Source of the DNA: Sphingosinithalassobacter tenebrarum
GTDB lineage: Bacteria > Pseudomonadota > Alphaproteobacteria > Sphingomonadales > Sphingomonadaceae
DNA: 64,000 nt
Assembly (NCBI RefSeq): GCF_011057975.1
Contig: NZ_CP049109.1
Span: 2,201,001 to 2,265,000, forward strand
Reading direction: 5' to 3'
Shown here: positions 16,749 to 26,218 of the stretch, in pieces
How positions within the stretch are numbered: position 1 is the first letter of the stretch
Layout: the number at the start of each line of letters is the position of its first letter
The notes under the pieces: generated by a model
Told to the model about the DNA's origin: nothing
The model's input: the letters and a program-made list of their open reading frames with translations, nothing else
The model's database searches: none
Made by a program: the position numbers and the translations under genes

Positions 16749-17587
16749 TGCGACCCGCAACAGGCGCCGATCTCACCGATGCGCGTCACGCCGTCCGGCT
16801 GATCGCAGGCGGCGCGACGATGCTTGCCGGGTCCGTGCTCGCCGACAGCGGGATGGAGCATTATCGCGGGTCGTTTTCGAACCCCGCGATGGCGCTGCCG
16901 CTCGCATCGTCGGGGATATCGCTGCTGTTCAACGGCGAGCGCGTGCGCGAGCCGAACAGTAGCGAGACGGTATATCCGCGGCTCAGCCACGGCATCTCGC
17001 TCGCGATCGGCGCGGTGGGGTTCGGCTTTCATGTCTATAACATCCTCAAGCGGGAAGGCGGGCCGAGTTTCACCAACCTGTTCTACGCGGCGCCGGCCGG
17101 TGCACCTGCCGCGCTGGTGCTGGCGGGAATGCTGGGCGGCGCGGCGGACCGGCTGGGGCATGACGATATGCGGATCGGTCCGGTCGGTCTCGAATCGGGG
17201 AGGGTGATCGGCGGGCTGGTGTCGGCCGGTATCGTCGGCACCGTCGCCGAGGCCGGGCTGCTCCACTTCCGCGGCGCCTATCACAATCCGGCGATGTGGA
17301 TTCCGGTCGCGCTGCCGCCGGTCGCGGCGGTTTCGCTGGCGCGGGACGCCATCGAGGACAAGCCGCGCGGGGTGACGACGGCGCTGCTCGGCGCGACCGT
17401 GGCGATGGGGATCGCGGGAGTCGGCTTCCATGCCTTTGGTGTGGCGCGCAACATGGGCGGCTGGCGCAACTGGCGGCAGAATCTGCTCGCCGGGCCGCCG
17501 ATCCCGGCGCCGCCCGCCTTTACCGGGCTCGCCGTGGCGGGGCTGGGCGCCTTGCTGCTGATGAAAAGGAGGAAGCGCAGTGGCTGA
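16748..17587 (+). CDS. Membrane protein with internal duplication, unknown
   Basis: A 279-residue protein with several hydrophobic segments and two clear internal repeats. Residues about 37-48 (EHYRGSFSNPAM) match 172-183 (LHFRGAYHNPAM), and 86-105 (AIGAVGFGFHVYNILKREGG) match 219-238 around GIAGVGFHAFGVARNMGG. Each half is roughly 100-130 residues. I recognise no named family. It sits between the TPP enzyme (1-nt overlap) and the dehydrogenase subunit-3-like gene (8-nt overlap), so it probably serves the same membrane redox unit, perhaps as an anchor. Confidence 0.75.
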   Translation: MRPATGADLTDARHAVRLIAGGATMLAGSVLADSGMEHYRGSFSNPAMALPLASSGISLLFNGERVREPNSSETVYPRLSHGISLAIGAVGFGFHVYNILKREGGPSFTNLFYAAPAGAPAALVLAGMLGGAADRLGHDDMRIGPVGLESGRVIGGLVSAGIVGTVAEAGLLHFRGAYHNPAMWIPVALPPVAAVSLARDAIEDKPRGVTTALLGATVAMGIAGVGFHAFGVARNMGGWRNWRQNLLAGPPIPAPPAFTGLAVAGLGALLLMKRRKRSG

Positions 17588-18221
17588 TCGCTTTCCCGAC
17601 TATCATGTCCTCGCCAAGCGCGACACGGCCAGCTGGAACGCGCAGACGGGCGCAGTGGTCGACGCGCGGCTGGCGAAGGATCCGCCCGAAGGCGTATTGT
17701 CCGATCGCCAGCGCCAGACGCTGGCTCGGGTCATCGACCGCATCGTGCCGCAGCCCGAGCACCGCCCGCCGGTTAACACGCTCGCGCTGGTGATGGGCAA
17801 GATCGCCGCCAACGGCAGCGACGGGTTTCGCCATCATCAACTCCCCGAGACGCGGCGGGCGTGGGAGCGCGGGCTCGACGCCGTCGATGCCGAGGCGTGC
17901 GTGCGGCACGGCAGCGGCTTTGCGTTTCTGAGCGACGATCAGGCCGATGCAGTGCTCTGCGCGGTCGAGAAGGGCGAAGTGGAAGCGCCCGAATGGCAGG
18001 ATCTGCCCGCCGGCCTCTTCTGGTCGTGGCGGCTGATTCCCGACATCGTCTCGGCCTATTACGCCCATCCCAGCGCCTGGAGCGCGATGGGCTTCGGCGG
18101 CCCCGCGAGCCCGCGCGGCTATGTGCGGCTGCAGGCCAATCGTCGCGATCCCTGGGAAGCTGCAGAGCGCGACGATCAGGCGCCATCCCCGGCGGAAGCA
18201 CGCAACCATCATGCCGAGTGA
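17580..18221 (+). CDS. Gluconate 2-dehydrogenase subunit 3-like protein
   Basis: A 213-residue protein with the pattern of the gluconate 2-dehydrogenase subunit 3 family (LSDRQRQTLARVIDRIVPQ near residue 40, later LPAGLFWSWRLIPDIVSAYYAHPSAWSAMGFGGPASPRGY). In known systems this small subunit supports a GMC-type flavoprotein, and the next gene here is one. There is no Tat or Sec signal, unlike the periplasmic enzymes, so the complex may face the cytoplasm. It starts with GTG, overlapping the previous gene by 8 nt, and overlaps the GMC gene by 11 nt. Confidence 0.82.
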   Translation: MADRFPDYHVLAKRDTASWNAQTGAVVDARLAKDPPEGVLSDRQRQTLARVIDRIVPQPEHRPPVNTLALVMGKIAANGSDGFRHHQLPETRRAWERGLDAVDAEACVRHGSGFAFLSDDQADAVLCAVEKGEVEAPEWQDLPAGLFWSWRLIPDIVSAYYAHPSAWSAMGFGGPASPRGYVRLQANRRDPWEAAERDDQAPSPAEARNHHAE

Positions 18222-19839
18222 ACCCGAACAGCAGTTACGCGCCGGCGGCGGACGCGCGCCCGATGTCTTCACGCCCGGCGGCTGGGTGCCGATGCGCGAA
18301 TATGGCGAGGCGGAGGAAGTCGATTTCGCGATCGTCGGCACCGGCGCGGGCGGGGGGACGCTTGCCTGCAGGCTCGCCGAGGCAGGCTTTTCGGTGGTCG
18401 CGTTTGATGCCGGAGCCTATTGGCGCCCGCTCGAGGATTTCGCTTCGGACGAGACCGAGCAGCAGAAACTCTATTGGACCGATCGCCGCATCGTCGACGG
18501 CAGCCATCCGCTCAAGATGGGGTCGAATAATTCGGGCAAGTCGGTCGGCGGATCGACGGTACATTTCGCGATGGTTTCGCTGCGCTTCCGACCCGAACAT
18601 TTCAAGGCGCGCTCGAAACTCGGCTATGGCGTCGACTGGCCGGTCGATTGGCGTGAGATGTGGCGCTATTACGACGAAGTCGAGGACGCGCTGAAGATCG
18701 CTGGTCCGGTCAGCTATCCCTGGGGCCCGAAACGCGGCCGCTATCCCTATCGCGCGCATCCGATGAACGCGGCCGCAAATTATCTGGCGAAGGGCGCCGA
18801 CGCGCTTGGCATTGACTGGACCGAAACGCCGTTGGCGACGCTGTCGGCGCCGCGCGGCAAGGCGCATCCGTGCGTCTATCGCGGCTTCTGTGTCACCGGC
18901 TGTTCGACCAACGCCAAGCAATCGGTGCTCGTCACCTGGCTGCCCCGCGCGCTCAAGGCAGGCGCGGAAATACGCGATCTTGCGATGGTCGGGCGGATCG
19001 AGACGAAGAACGGCCGAGCGACCGGCGTTCACTATCTCCGTGCGGGCGCATGGCGCTTCCAGAAGGCGAAGAATGTGATCGTCGCCGGATATGCCATCGA
19101 AACGCCGCGGCTGCTGCTGATGTCGGCCAACAGTGAATTTCCCGACGGGCTCGCCAACAGCTCGGGGCTGCTCGGCAGGAATCTGATGGTTCAGCTCAAC
19201 CAGGCCGCTTGGGGGCAGGTCGCGGATGAAGTACGCAGCTACAAGGGGCCGCCCAGCCTCGCGATCAGCGAGCACTGGAACTACGAGGATCGCGGCAAGG
19301 ATTATTTCGGCGGCTGGTCCTATATGAGCCAGGGGCCGCTGCCGATTACCTGGGCCAAGAGCCTTGCGGGCGGGCGCGGGCTATGGGGGCAGGCGCTGAT
19401 CGACGAAATGGCGCGCAACAATCATTCGGTGGGCCTGAAGATGGTCGGCGAAGTGCTGCCCTATGAACATAACCGCGTGACGCTCTCCGACGAGACCGAT
19501 CAATATGGCCTGCCCGTCCCGCGCATCACCTTTTCGCTCGGCGAGAACGAGCAGGCGATGATCGCTCATGCGACCGATTTCATGGACCGCAGCCTCGAAG
19601 CAGCTGGCGCCGCCGAACGCTGGAAGGAAATGGACGATACCTGTCATCTGGGCGGCACCGCGCGGATGGGCGATGATCCCGCGACGAGCGTGGTCGACCC
19701 CGATTGCCGCAGCTGGGACATCCCGAACCTGTGGGTGTGCGACGGATCGGTCTTTCCGACGGTCGGCGGAGTTAATCCGTCGCTTACTATCCAGGCGCTC
19801 GCCTGTCGTCTCGCGGACAGGGTCAAGGCTTTGTGCTAG
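18211..19839 (+). CDS. GMC-family FAD oxidoreductase
   Basis: A 542-residue flavoprotein of the glucose-methanol-choline family. The N-terminal AIVGTGAGGGTLACRLAEAG binds FAD. GSNNSGKSVGGSTVHF is the second FAD contact, and CVYRGFCVTGCSTNAKQSV is a Cys-rich stretch seen in membrane-linked sugar and alcohol dehydrogenases. The C-terminal DTCHLGGTARMG with GGVNPSLTIQALA holds the catalytic His region. It likely oxidises a sugar or alcohol and, with the subunit-3-like partner, feeds the quinone pool. The start at 18211 is the first ATG fitting the family N-terminus. No cytochrome c subunit is encoded beside it. Confidence 0.88.
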   Translation: MPSEPEQQLRAGGGRAPDVFTPGGWVPMREYGEAEEVDFAIVGTGAGGGTLACRLAEAGFSVVAFDAGAYWRPLEDFASDETEQQKLYWTDRRIVDGSHPLKMGSNNSGKSVGGSTVHFAMVSLRFRPEHFKARSKLGYGVDWPVDWREMWRYYDEVEDALKIAGPVSYPWGPKRGRYPYRAHPMNAAANYLAKGADALGIDWTETPLATLSAPRGKAHPCVYRGFCVTGCSTNAKQSVLVTWLPRALKAGAEIRDLAMVGRIETKNGRATGVHYLRAGAWRFQKAKNVIVAGYAIETPRLLLMSANSEFPDGLANSSGLLGRNLMVQLNQAAWGQVADEVRSYKGPPSLAISEHWNYEDRGKDYFGGWSYMSQGPLPITWAKSLAGGRGLWGQALIDEMARNNHSVGLKMVGEVLPYEHNRVTLSDETDQYGLPVPRITFSLGENEQAMIAHATDFMDRSLEAAGAAERWKEMDDTCHLGGTARMGDDPATSVVDPDCRSWDIPNLWVCDGSVFPTVGGVNPSLTIQALACRLADRVKALC

Positions 19840-19887
19840 AGGCCGGCTCTGCTCGATCGGAGCGAGCCGGGAATCCGTGCCGGCAGG

Positions 19888-20493
19888 TCAGACGTTGGAT
19901 TCCGCGCTGCATTGAACCGCCGGCACCGGCGCGGGGTCAGTGTCTTCGGCGATCAGGTGCAGCATCGACCGGCTGACATCGATAACCGCTCGGTGCTCGG
20001 TCAGGACGTCCTGACCGATGATGCCGGCGACATCGCTATTGGTTGCCTGCCCCAGCGCCGAGAGCATCTGACCCAGGTCGGCGCTGACGATGGTCTCCTG
20101 CCGGATCGTGACGGGACCGATGACGAACGTGTCGATCGACGCCTGTTGTGCCTTGCCTGCTCCGGCGATCGATCGCGCTCCGAGCCTGGAAAGAACATCC
20201 GCGGACGGCTCAAGCCCGAACCGCTCCGCATACGCATTGTCGATCACGCTTACGTTCGCGCCGGTATCAATCACGAAACTTGCGGTTTGCCCGTTGATCG
20301 TCGCCTCTGCCAGATGGTGTCCGGTCGAGACCTCGCGCATCGGAACCGCAGTGAAACCGAGCAGGCAGAGCGCGTGATCGACGGTGCCCGATTCGGTCGG
20401 TCGATATTCGACCGTCCGGTTGGCACCGCCCGGCAATTGTTCGCATCCGGTTGAGGTGACCAATGCGGACAGGATGACGATCGCGCGCTTCAT
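19888..20493 (-). CDS. Retropepsin-like aspartic protease, predicted lipoprotein
   Basis: A 201-residue protein. Residues 1-17 form a lipoprotein signal ending in TSTGC. A single retropepsin-type domain follows, with the catalytic ASFVIDTGANVSVID and later DVAGIIGQDVLTEHRAVID. Such one-domain bacterial proteins would have to dimerise for activity. The substrate and role are unknown. It is a stand-alone gene, 49 nt downstream of exoD on the same strand and convergent with the GMC gene. Confidence 0.78.
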   Translation of the reverse strand: MKRAIVILSALVTSTGCEQLPGGANRTVEYRPTESGTVDHALCLLGFTAVPMREVSTGHHLAEATINGQTASFVIDTGANVSVIDNAYAERFGLEPSADVLSRLGARSIAGAGKAQQASIDTFVIGPVTIRQETIVSADLGQMLSALGQATNSDVAGIIGQDVLTEHRAVIDVSRSMLHLIAEDTDPAPVPAVQCSAESNV

Positions 20494-20542
20494 CGTTGCT
20501 CAATCGCCGGGCGACTGCATTGGTTCCTGTCCGCAATCGGCT

Positions 20543-21067
20543 TTACGTGATCTCGACCCCGACAAGCCCGAACCCCACCCCCAGCGCCGCCATTGCGAGA
20601 ACACCGGCGACCGCCATCAGCAGTCCGTCGCGGACGAGCAACGCGAGTCCGAACGCGGCGATCGCAGCCATTGGAGCGGTGCTGGCAAAGGGCAGCAGTT
20701 CGAGCGGCGGCACAGTGCAGGCAAGCAGGATGACGATCGCCGCGGCGATCCGCGGGATCGGCGCTCGGGTCAGGGTCGGCAGGCCGCCATGAACCCAGCG
20801 ATCGAGGAACCGGGCAGTTCCCCGCAGCTTCGCCGTTGCATCGCAAAGCTTGCCGGAGGAAATGCGCCGCCGCTCGATGAATCCGGGCAGCCAGAGATGG
20901 GTGTGCCCGATCAGTATCTGCACCGCGAAGGTGATGATGATCGCCGCCAGGAAGGTCGGCACACCCGGTATGCCGCCTACAGGCGTTATTTCGAGAAGCG
21001 CGGGAACGAGCAGGATCGGACCGTAGCCGCGCTGACCGAGCCCGGCGAGGAAATCACCGATCGACAC
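20543..21067 (-). CDS. exoD: ExoD-family exopolysaccharide synthesis protein, N-terminus uncertain
   Basis: At least 174 residues of an ExoD-type membrane protein (VSIGDFLAGLGQRGYGPILLVPALLEITP, GHTHLWLPGFIERRRIS). The first usable start is GTG at 21067. The frame stays open for 20 more codons upstream, up to TGA at 21128-21130, and those codons (DVLDALERLAESADT) still look like the ExoD N-terminus. No ATG, GTG or TTG is among them. The end of the CRISPR array begins only 28 nt further. The gene therefore appears to have lost its original start and may be truncated or non-functional. Confidence 0.75.
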   Translation of the reverse strand: MSIGDFLAGLGQRGYGPILLVPALLEITPVGGIPGVPTFLAAIIITFAVQILIGHTHLWLPGFIERRRISSGKLCDATAKLRGTARFLDRWVHGGLPTLTRAPIPRIAAAIVILLACTVPPLELLPFASTAPMAAIAAFGLALLVRDGLLMAVAGVLAMAALGVGFGLVGVEIT

Positions 21068-21158
21068 CGTATCCGCGCTTTCCGCGAGTCGCTCCAGCGC
21101 GTCCAGAACATCACCGACAGCGACGCGTCAGCCGGTATCGCGTTTATGCGCGAGTCTT

Positions 21159-24100
21159 GTTTCGATCCACGCCCCCGTGTGGGGGCGACCCCATCAGCTT
21201 CACGCGCGACATGACGAAGGTGATGTTTCGATCCACGCCCCCGTGTGGGGGCGACATGCGAGCATTGCCGTTTTTGCGCACATAGTCCTGTTTCGATCCA
21301 CGCCCCCGTGTGGGGGCGACAACGCTCACGGTCGTCTTCACCGGCGTCTCGTCGTTTCGATCCACGCCCCCGTGTGGGGGCGACGACATCGCCGCCGCCG
21401 GACACAGGCGTCTGAATGTTTCGATCCACGCCCCCGTGTGGGGGCGACAATACGAACGGCGTTTTCACCACCACGGCCAGCGGGTTTCGATCCACGCCCC
21501 CGTGTGGGGGCGACCGCACGCTTGTGCATTCGTCTGTGATGACGAGCGCGTTTCGATCCACGCCCCCGTGTGGGGGCGACTCGATCATCGACAGTCACGT
21601 CGCCGCCAAATACCGTTTCGATCCACGCCCCCGTGTGGGGGCGACACCGCCGCGCCTATCGTCGCCACATGGCGGCTCTGGTTTCGATCCACGCCCCCGT
21701 GTGGGGGCGACCCTGCTTTATCAGTGCCTGCCCTGTCGTGCCTCCGGTTTCGATCCACGCCCCCGTGTGGGGGCGACCGCCTCGCCCATCTCGCCGAAGC
21801 GCGAGCCCTTGGCGTTTCGATCCACGCCCCCGTGTGGGGGCGACGTGTTCAATACCGGCTATGGCCGTTCGTGGCGCGTTTCGATCCACGCCCCCGTGTG
21901 GGGGCGACGGCAGCGGTCGCGAGCGCCGGCCTGCTTACCGGAGTTTCGATCCACGCCCCCGTGTGGGGGCGACCAGTCGCCGACAAGATCATCACCCCCG
22001 CCACGATGTTTCGATCCACGCCCCCGTGTGGGGGCGACCCACGCGGATGGATGAGCGATTGCAGCTTACCGGCGTTTCGATCCACGCCCCCGTGTGGGGG
22101 CGACCATGGCGACAACCGGGAGCGCAAGAAGGTTCGGGTGGTTTCGATCCACGCCCCCGTGTGGGGGCGACCGTTCGCCGACGAGGCCTTCTACGCGGGC
22201 GACAAGTTTCGATCCACGCCCCCGTGTGGGGGCGACCCGGTCAGGTCCTTGGTGGTGCTAATCAGCGCGGGTTTCGATCCACGCCCCCGTGTGGGGGCGA
22301 CCCCGCCAGAGCTTCGACGACTTCCGCAACCGCTTCATGTTTCGATCCACGCCCCCGTGTGGGGGCGACCGAGCGGCCTACATGATCAAGAGCCCGCCCG
22401 GCATGTTTCGATCCACGCCCCCGTGTGGGGGGCGACCGATCGGCTCTTGAACTATACGCAGCCGTAAAAAGCGGTTTCGATCCACGCCCCCGTGTGGGGG
22501 CGACCGTCTTCAGCGGCACCTGCGGACGGCCACAGTGTCCGTTTCGATCCACGCCCCCGTGTGGGGGCGACCGAGGCGCCGCTGATCGTGCCGGGCAGGG
22601 TGCGGTTGTTTCGATCCACGCCCCCGTGTGGGGGCGACCACTTCAAGAGCTTTCTGACGCGCGGCGATCACGAGTTTCGATCCACGCCCCCGTGTGGGGG
22701 CGACCGGCGGCGGCGGAGGCCGCGCTGCGTAAATTCGAGGTTTCGATCCACGCCCCCGTGTGGGGGCGACCGCGCGGCTGCGACGCGCGCCAATCCTTCG
22801 ATCCTGTTTCGATCCACGCCCCCGTGTGGGGGCGACCGATTGGCCGCGGCACCGATCGCCGGGCCGGGGTGTTTCGATCCACGCCCCCGTGTGGGGGCGA
22901 CCCAGCTGGTGCCAGGGCGACCGCTATATCAGCATGTTTCGATCCACGCCCCCGTGTGGGGGCGACCCACGCCCACGCAGATAGGCCGCGTTCTTCACGG
23001 TGTTTCGATCCACGCCCCCGTGTGGGGGCGACCTAGGTCGCGCTCAAAGGCCGCGCCGCTTCGCGCGTTTCGATCCACGCCCCCGTGTGGGGGCGACCGG
23101 CAGCACGCGGCGCTATCGGCAGGCAGGGGGCAAGTTTCGATCCACGCCCCCGTGTGGGGGCGACCGCCCGGCTGTATCGCGATACGCCGCCGACCGACGT
23201 TTCGATCCACGCCCCCGTGTGGGGGCGACCCGCGCGAGTTACGCGCGCGCGGCAATGGAACGCTGGTTTCGATCCACGCCCCCGTGTGGGGGCGACCTTT
23301 CCTCGACCGCTTGAATTTCGCGGAAGATGATGTTTCGATCCACGCCCCCGTGTGGGGGCGACCATAGGAGGCCGACCAAATGAGCGCATTTATACTTGTT
23401 TCGATCCACGCCCCCGTGTGGGGGCGACCATGCTGTCGCCAAGTTCTATTGGGGGCTCCGGGAAGTTTCGATCCACGCCCCCGTGTGGGGGCGACCACGA
23501 GACTTTTTCGGGGTGGACCGAAGGGGTGTTCGTTTCGATCCACGCCCCCGTGTGGGGGCGACCGCCTGTAATCCCGGACCCGTTCTTCTCAATCAGAGTT
23601 TCGATCCACGCCCCCGTGTGGGGGCGACCGCGCGCAGGGCGTCGAGGACATCGGGCGAGAGGCGGTTTCGATCCACGCCCCCGTGTGGGGGCGACCCGGC
23701 GGGCAGGCGCTGGCGAGCGTCATCAAGGCATGGTTTCGATCCACGCCCCCGTGTGGGGGCGACCGCGGTATCGCTGGATACTGTAGTCTGACTGCACTCG
23801 TTTCGATCCACGCCCCCGTGTGGGGGCGACCCACGCCTCTCCGCTTCCTGCACGAGACGATCGAGTTTCGATCCACGCCCCCGTGTGGGGGCGACCCGCC
23901 TGCCGCACCGCCGCCTCGCTGCCGTCCGTGATGTTTCGATCCACGCCCCCGTGTGGGGGCGACCAGGGCATCTTCAACTTCGAGGCGCTCGATCTGCCGG
24001 TTTCGATCCACGCCCCCGTGTGGGGGCGACCATCATCGTCCACCGGCGGCGTGACGCCAGCGAGGTTTCGATCCACGCCCCCGTGTGGGGGCGACCTCGC

Positions 24101-25733
24101 TGACCGCGTGAGCCGAAACGAACGGATCGAGTTTCGATCCACGCCCCCGTGTGGGGGCGACCGCGCCATTACCGGCGCGAAGGCGCCATTCGGCATCGTT
24201 TCGATCCACGCCCCCGTGTGGGGGCGACCCGAGCGTCTGCTTTGAGCCCCAGGCGAACTGCCAGTTTCGATCCACGCCCCCGTGTGGGGGCGACCACGGC
24301 AAACCCAGCTGGAGGACAGCCTGATAGAGTTTCGATCCACGCCCCCGTGTGGGGGCGACCGTTCATGGCGGTCGAGCGCCTAACCGGGCTGGGAGTTTCG
24401 ATCCACGCCCCCGTGTGGGGGCGACCCGCGGCGGCGAGGCGATGCTGGCCGTCGACGACGTTTCGATCCACGCCCCCGTGTGGGGGCGACCGCGGGAGCA
24501 AAAGCGCGCTCTTTTGCTGGCAGAGTTTCGATCCACGCCCCCGTGTGGGGGCGACCAGCCGGTGAGCGAGACGGGCAGCGCCGCGTTGGGTTTCGATCCA
24601 CGCCCCCGTGTGGGGGCGACCCACATAGACGAGGCCGTTATCGGCGCGCACCGCGTTTCGATCCACGCCCCCGTGTGGGGGCGACCTCCGCCGCCTTCAT
24701 GGGGTCGAGATCACCCGAGCGTTTCGATCCACGCCCCCGTGTGGGGGCGACCTCGCCGCGTTCGGTAACGCCGCCGTAAATGCGCTGTTTCGATCCACGC
24801 CCCCGTGTGGGGGCGACCGGCGGGGCCGTGGAACGCGGCCGAGTATCGCGCGTTTCGATCCACGCCCCCGTGTGGGGGCGACCATATGTCTACGAAAAGG
24901 AGTTCCGGCTCAAAACGTTTCGATCCACGCCCCCGTGTGGGGGCGACCCCTATCAGACATCGAGCTGGCCTGCCGTGGGGTGGTTTCGATCCACGCCCCC
25001 GTGTGGGGGCGACCCTCGTTTCCAATTCTGCCGATGTCTTCACTCGGGTTTCGATCCACGCCCCCGTGTGGGGGCGACCAGGGCGCCGAATACCTCGCGC
25101 TGCTCGCAAACCGTTTCGATCCACGCCCCCGTGTGGGGGCGACCCTGCCGATCTTCGATCCATCGGGCATCAATGCCCGTTTCGATCCACGCCCCCGTGT
25201 GGGGGCGACCGTTTTTGGAAGCCCGACAGGGATACCCATGAGTGTTTCGATCCACGCCCCCGTGTGGGGGCGACCCTCCTCTATCTATCGTCCTGTCTTG
25301 GGGTGGTGGGGTTTCGATCCACGCCCCCGTGTGGGGGCGACCAGGGCGCGGCGGCGACGGCAAATCGACCGCAATGTTTCGATCCACGCCCCCGTGTGGG
25401 GGCGACCTACCGGGGCAGCTCAGATCATCGAGAGCAACTGGTTTCGATCCACGCCCCCGTGTGGGGGCGACCGCCGTCGATCAGCATGTCGCCCGAAGTG
25501 GTGACGTTTCGATCCACGCCCCCGTGTGGGGGCGACCACGGCCGTCGGAGCGCGTGATGGCCGGATTGATGTTTCGATCCACGCCCCCGTGTGGGGGCGA
25601 CCCGGGTTCGCTTTCCTCGCTCGCATCCTCAAGCAGTTTCGATCCACGCCCCCGTGTGGGGGCGACCGCCACCCCGATGATGACCGACCGACCGCCATTG
25701 AAGTTTCGATCCACGCCCCCGTGTGGGGGCGAC
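21159..25733 (-). CRISPR. Type I-C CRISPR array, 70 repeats and 69 spacers
   Basis: By hand I count 70 copies of a 31-nt repeat. On the plus strand it begins GTTTCGATCCACGC and ends GGGGGCGAC, with a CGCCCCC/GGGGGCG stem. Spacers are 33-37 nt. The cas genes, the leader promoter and the repeat end GTGGATCGAAAC (the 5' handle of I-C crRNAs) show that transcription runs on the minus strand, from 25733 toward 21159. The newest spacers should therefore be near 25700 and the oldest near exoD. All repeats look identical except the one at 22405. I saw no duplicate spacers. Confidence 0.98.
22405..22436 (-). repeat. Variant CRISPR repeat with one extra G
   Basis: This repeat, the 20th counted from the plus-strand left end, reads GTGTGGGGGGCGAC where all others have five Gs, making it 32 nt long. 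It lies in the older third of the array. A one-base slip in the stem would lengthen one arm of the crRNA hairpin. It is the only repeat difference I noticed. Confidence 0.85.
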
Positions 25734-25924
25734 CGGGGTGGGCTGTAACACCCAGAGCAACAACAGAAAATATACGTCATTGCGCGATGCGGCTTCAAAA
25801 TCATCAATGGGTGCCTGACCGTGCCGACGAAGATTCTGGAGGTCTTTGACAATCCGCCGAAAAGTTCGCGCGCGAACCCTATGGGGTCCGGCTGCCCGCT
25901 TGGGGTTCGCGCCGGGCCGAACGA
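25734..25924 (-). promoter_or_regulatory. CRISPR leader
   Basis: These 191 nt lie between the cas2 stop and the newest repeat. On the minus strand they contain a good promoter: TTGAAG (25798-25793), 18 nt, TATATT (25774-25769), placing the start of the pre-crRNA about 30 nt before the first repeat. The cas2-proximal part has the palindrome GTTCGCGCGCGAAC (25865-25878), whose GCGCGAACCC (25871-25880) also pairs with GGGTTCGCGC (25904-25913). The hairpin may end the cas transcript or serve adaptation. Confidence 0.75.
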
Positions 25925-26215
25925 TCAGAAGAGGAGCGGGCCATCCAGATCGAGGGCAGGTTTCGCGCCGACATGCTCGATCCGGCGCTTTCCATCCGCA
26001 CCCAGACGATAAAAACGCAGGCTGTCGCGTTCAACGTCTATCTCTGACAGGAGACGGGCTCGCAGCATGGCCCACATCGCCGGATCGACTTCGCATTCGA
26101 AGACCGAATTCTGCACGCGCTGGCCATGGTCGAGGCAGGCGCGGGCCACGCGGCGCAGGCGGCGGCGACCGGCGGCATCCTCAGTCGAGACGTCATAGGT
26201 GACAAGCATCAGCAT
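25925..26215 (-). CDS. cas2: CRISPR-associated endoribonuclease/integration factor Cas2
   Basis: A 96-residue Cas2, the dimeric core that bridges two Cas1 dimers during spacer integration. The first beta strand MLMLVTYDVSTED holds the conserved Asp, and RVQNSVFECEVD follows as usual. It lies 3 nt downstream of cas1 and is the last cas gene before the leader. Length and position fit type I-C. Confidence 0.95.
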   Translation of the reverse strand: MLMLVTYDVSTEDAAGRRRLRRVARACLDHGQRVQNSVFECEVDPAMWAMLRARLLSEIDVERDSLRFYRLGADGKRRIEHVGAKPALDLDGPLLF

Positions 26216-26218
26216 CCG

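Noticed and set aside
15192..16760. A 522-codon minus-strand frame opposite the TPP enzyme
   Set aside because: Antisense shadow of a clearly homologous gene; no recognisable domain.
21159..25748. Many long open frames on both strands through the CRISPR array (repeating peptides such as RSTPPCGGD, SIHAPVWGR, VAPTRGRGSK)
   Set aside because: They are translations of the stop-free repeat joined through random spacers; no start signals or protein-like composition.
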